From: Fasciolopsis buskii
Lineage: Eukaryota > Platyhelminthes > Trematoda > Plagiorchiida > Fasciolidae
Assembly (NCBI GenBank): GCA_008360955.1
Contig: LUCM01005024.1
Coordinates: forward strand, 69,754 to 133,753
Length of the DNA stretch: 64,000 bases
Direction of reading: 5' to 3'
The notes under the pieces were generated by a model. It was given only the letters and a program-made list of their open reading frames with translations. It searched no databases and had not been told where the DNA came from. This document shows, piece after piece, positions 60,559 to 64,000 of the stretch (position 1 is the first letter of the stretch; every line of letters starts with the position of its first letter). The position numbers were made by a program, and so were the translations under genes.

Positions 60559-63500
60559 ATGGAAGTGTGCGAAACGGGTTCGACTTCAAGCTGCTTCCCC
60601 AGCGGACCATATCTCAGACAACCGTATGATCTGAGCCCCGCAGCAGCAGCGGCCGCAGCTGTAGTTGCCTCTGCGAATGTCGTAAACAGTACCTTACCAG
60701 CTAGTAGCTTACGGTTCACCTACCCGGGCTATCCGATATCAAACTCACAATATTGTACACCGTATCAGACTGTTCCTGCATCAAATCCATCTTATGCTAC
60801 GGAGAACCACAGTCATAAGAGTCACTTCGTCAATCCTGTGGTACACAAATCCCCTATACAATATGAAACACAACAAGGTGTGGAAGATCATCAGCGATCC
60901 TATTGCGTTCGTATGCTTCAGGATGCATATGATTATTCTCACTATACAACTCACTGTAGTACAAAGTCATTGGCCCATTCATTATCCACGTCACCGAAGA
61001 ATGTTGTGTGCAACATACCGTCATCAGTTGACTCGACGCCTTCCAATCCAGCTAAGTCAATTCAATCGGGGAATGAGATGACACGAAGTTTATATCTACC
61101 ATGGTCTCAGACGCGGCCGGTTTTAGAATCCACGCAAACAACACAATCAGTGAAAAATTTAGCAGCCGAACAAAACAATAATGGAACACACCAAATGGTA
61201 GAGGTCACACGATTTGGTTTACCTACGGGACAGTCGCTCACAGGAGTCGGCAACGATATCCTACTGCATCATTCAGGTAGCTTATCACAGTGGGATGTGA
61301 ACGACCCTAAACTTCCAAAGGTGAGCTACGTCACTTTGTTATTATCACTGTTGCTGTTAATGATAGTATTAATAGTGGTAACTGTACTGTTAGCATTATC
61401 ATTCTCATTTATCTGATCGTTGTACTGGTTGTATAGACGAACAATAACTGACTTCGCTTTTCTTTGCGTACGGGCTTCAGATTCGTCAGTTTGACACATT
61501 CACCATGTGGCCACAAGGACACTGCCGATTAGCTTATCAAAAGTCCGCTTCTGAAGGGGCCAGACGTCACGCCAGTGGATGGGCCATGCGAAATACAAAT
61601 AATCACAATGCACAAATTTTGAAGAAAAGTTGCCTTGGAGTATTGTTGTGCAGTTCGGAAGGGTGTCCCCTGGCTATGCGCCCAGCCATTTGTGATAAAG
61701 CAAGAAGAAGACAGGAAGGTGAGTGGACATTTTTTAGTAAGAACATCCGATTTGTTTAGCACAACTATTGAAAATATAAGAACAATTATTGCTCGTTTTT
61801 GGTCCAATTTTGTTCGTTAGCATAAGTGAGACATTATTTTCTATCGTTCAGGAAAACTGGTTCTCCTAATACGTCTTTGGTGTCACTTTATGAGATACTG
61901 GTGCTTGATACATACATTTACTTTCCACGGATCGCGGATAAAATATCATGCCATCCAAACTGGTGGTCATTTTGGTCTGACTTCGTTCATTTGTCACCCC
62001 GCTGCACGAAAATTTAATTGGTTCAGTTCCATTTCAGATGCTTGCTTACATATCCCAAATTATGTAATAGCTCATCGCACGACTATTGAACCGTGAATAC
62101 ACGTGTCCGTTGGGTATGTAGATACAGGGATTATTGTCTGCTGTCCATAATCGCGGGTGGTGGGGTGGAAGAAATGAAAATTAGGAATGACCTGTGTACA
62201 GAGGAACATGTTCACATGACGTAACTTGCAGATGTTCACACTCAATATTTTGCTGTTTACGATCAGTGTGAAAAGGACGCTTAGTCTGTAAAACATGTAA
62301 TAATTATCATCAACACATGTACGCTTTTGCCTGTCACTCTAGCCGATACAAATGGACACCTGATCCCATCTGGTAATCAGCTGATCAGAACACAGATTTC
62401 GATGTCACATGCACGTTATAAATCCAAACGAAAATCGTAAACATTCTACACATTTCCACTCACAGGTCGACCCTGCTGTATGCCCAACTGCAACGGCCGC
62501 ATATACAACCAACCTTGTCGTGGTCATGGCGGATATCCCGTCACACATTTCTGGCGGGAGCACAGTGATACAGTTTACTTTCAGTCCAAAGGTACTCATG
62601 ATCATATACGCCCAGATTTGAAACCTGTCCGTGATACGGCCGCCAGAAGGCGCAGACAGATGCAACTCGAAAAGCTTCAACAAACTCGTACTCTGACCAC
62701 AACAAACGAGACTAGTGTCAAACCCTCGGACTGTTTTCCTGTTCGTGGGAACTCGAAACTACGAGAGGTCAGTCGTGTGGCCGGAATAGTCAGAAAACGT
62801 GTGGCTGAACGTGGAGATTGCAAAACGGAAGAATTACCAATTCATGGAAAGAAAAATCACGGGGAAACCAACTGGACCTCAGCAATGGATCAAATCAAAA
62901 TGGTTAGAGCCACGTTAGTGGCAGACAAACTCCAATCACCTGATTCCCTGACCAGCTTAAAACCGGAGCCTATTTTTCCAAGTTCACCATCGCTGGGCAC
63001 GTACTCTTTCATGAACCATGTAGGCCAAGATCACGCGTTATGTGAGGCTGCTGCTTCCTTCAGTTCAGTCAGCTCCAGAGAACCCCAAGCGCTTGAATCC
63101 ACCATTCCGCTCACAGCTGGCTATCCCAGTGCGCAATATTCCATAAATGGCATGTATTCCACATCCCGATTTACTCCACATCTGTTCGGTTCGCGAGTCG
63201 AAATACCAGTCTCGCAAACGGAGACCAGCTTAAATCTGACACCATTCAATTCGAGTTTTATGAAAGATTTACTGTACGAAGAAGAGCTACGGAAGCCGGA
63301 ATTGAAGTCATTCTACCCAGGATACGCCGATCCGCCAATCCAGCTAGGTAAGAAATCAGCGATTCATAGCATTCCACAACTTTCACAACACCAAGTCTCC
63401 CAACATCAAACAGTCGTAACTGTTGCGAACAACGAATCTCTGTCGGGTGGTTTGAATGCCTCGTGGTCTACCCCGTCTCCGCCAACTGGCGGAAGCTCCA

Positions 63501-63973
63501 GTCTCTTCGGTTCTAGTGAGTTACGCAATACCGTAACGGCTCCAGTCGGAGTGGATGATAGTGATTCTAAAGACAAGGTTATTGCAAATGCTCATGCGTG
63601 GAGAGTGGATGCATCTTGTCAGCAGGCGTCATTATCGGTTCCGTCGCAGGTAACTTCACCGTCACGACTTCCTGGTTATGGACTTTCCACACCGACACAC
63701 ACTGGCTACGGTATTCAGCCCTTATCCGCATTGGAATCGCCTGACAATTTGCTGGCTCCATCGTCGATTCTGATGTCATCCAGCACACCATTATCAAATG
63801 GATCTTTGGTAACCAGTCGATTAGCGCATCAGTGGGCACAAAGTGGAGGTCCCTATTCAACCGGTTACATAACCCCAATCCCTTTTTTCTCCAACGGTTC
63901 CGATTCCCGGAGCACTCGAACAACCAGTTCTGGAGGGGAAACCACAAGTCAGGAAAGTGGCTCGGTTGTCTGA
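60559..63973 (+). CDS. gcm: GCM-domain (glial cells missing) transcription factor, three coding exons
   Basis: Joined coding exons are 60559-61320, 61481-61718 and 62466-63973 (762+238+1508 nt), giving 835 residues. Introns start GTGAGC and GTGAGT and end CAG; the phases are 0 and 1. The GCM domain runs from about residue 245 ([10 protein letters not shown]) to 386. Visible landmarks are FDTF at 258-261, GHCR at 267-270, [12 protein letters not shown] at 286-297, [10 protein letters not shown] at 302-311, CDKARR at 325-330, PNCNGR at 340-345, [13 protein letters not shown] at 351-363 and the HDH triad at 378-380. The family is a zinc-containing DNA-binding domain that binds AT(A/G)CGGG(T/C); known members control glial, haemocyte, placental and parathyroid fates. 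A basic RRRR run (394-397) could be a nuclear signal. The N-terminus has seven alanines (28-34); the C-terminal half is Ser/Thr/Pro rich, typical of activation regions. The start has A at -3 and G at +4, and an in-frame TGA lies upstream at 60496. The role in this animal is not inferable from sequence alone. Confidence 0.96.
61321..61480 (+). other. gcm intron 1 (160 bp, phase 0)
   Basis: The donor is AAG|GTGAGC and the acceptor is GGCTTCAG|ATT. Splicing joins KLPK to IRQFDTF, which restores the continuous GCM domain. If retained, the frame stays open for 31 hydrophobic codons before TGA at 61414-61416. Confidence 0.93.
61719..62465 (+). other. gcm intron 2 (747 bp, phase 1)
   Basis: The donor is AG|GTGAGT and the acceptor is CACTCACAG|GT. 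A glycine codon is split G|GT, joining ...RRRQE-G to [11 protein letters not shown], exactly as expected for the GCM domain. Short reading frames inside the intron are not conserved-looking. I see no element or RNA inside. Confidence 0.93.
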
Positions 63974-64000
63974 TTCATGCATAAAATGTGACTCGCGAGA

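Noticed and set aside
60794..61081. 95-codon frame inside gcm exon 1
   Set aside because: Out-of-frame shadow of the gcm coding sequence.
63579..63947. 122-codon minus-strand frame inside gcm exon 3
   Set aside because: Antisense shadow of the gcm coding sequence.
1..64000. CRISPR arrays, operons, rRNA or mitochondrial genes
   Set aside because: No regularly spaced repeats, no bacterial-type gene packing, and no rRNA-like conserved stretches were seen.

Overview
This window looks like metazoan nuclear DNA, most probably from a parasitic flatworm (trematode or similar platyhelminth). There are no bacterial gene clusters. The one clear gene is a GCM-family transcription factor, a family known only from animals, split by two GT-AG introns. 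The rest is low-density DNA full of decayed retroelements: RTE-like and CR1/Jockey-like LINEs, a Penelope-like element, a Ty3/Gypsy-like gag remnant and several tRNA-derived SINEs. The flatworm assignment is an inference from this mix and the general feel of the repeats; no species-specific sequence was matched.

Layout. Positions 1-6.7 kb are a nested retroelement cluster. It holds RTE-like reverse transcriptase fragments in both orientations, a ~620 bp unnamed repeat present twice in opposite orientation, a tandemly duplicated ~214 bp segment, and one long but 5'-truncated RTE copy (4940-6141) with an open 355-codon frame. Part of this block (at least 1084-3090) carries a striking excess of single-base insertions relative to its other copies, which suggests unpolished long-read sequence. 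From 6.8 to 22 kb there are scattered SINEs, two CR1-like pieces on the minus strand (8.9-9.1 and 11.9-13.0 kb), a second decayed RTE-like piece (13.7-14.3 kb) and a Penelope-like remnant (16.8-17.2 kb). From 22 to 47 kb almost nothing is recognisable except a near-identical 507 bp inverted repeat (33193-33699 / 35017-35523), a 121 bp repeat pair and microsatellites. From 47 to 58 kb there are a CR1/Jockey-like RT remnant, a frameshifted Gypsy-like gag region and two tRNA-like SINE heads on the minus strand.

The gcm gene (60559-63973, plus strand, three coding exons, 835 residues) has a complete GCM DNA-binding domain assembled across all three exons. It is preceded by CCAAT, TATA and three exact matches to the known GCM recognition octamer within the 1 kb upstream, one of them 2 bp from the TATA box. 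That arrangement predicts direct autoregulation and is the most interesting biological signal I see. The ~45 kb upstream has no convincing coding exons, so it may be regulatory or simply intergenic repeat decay.
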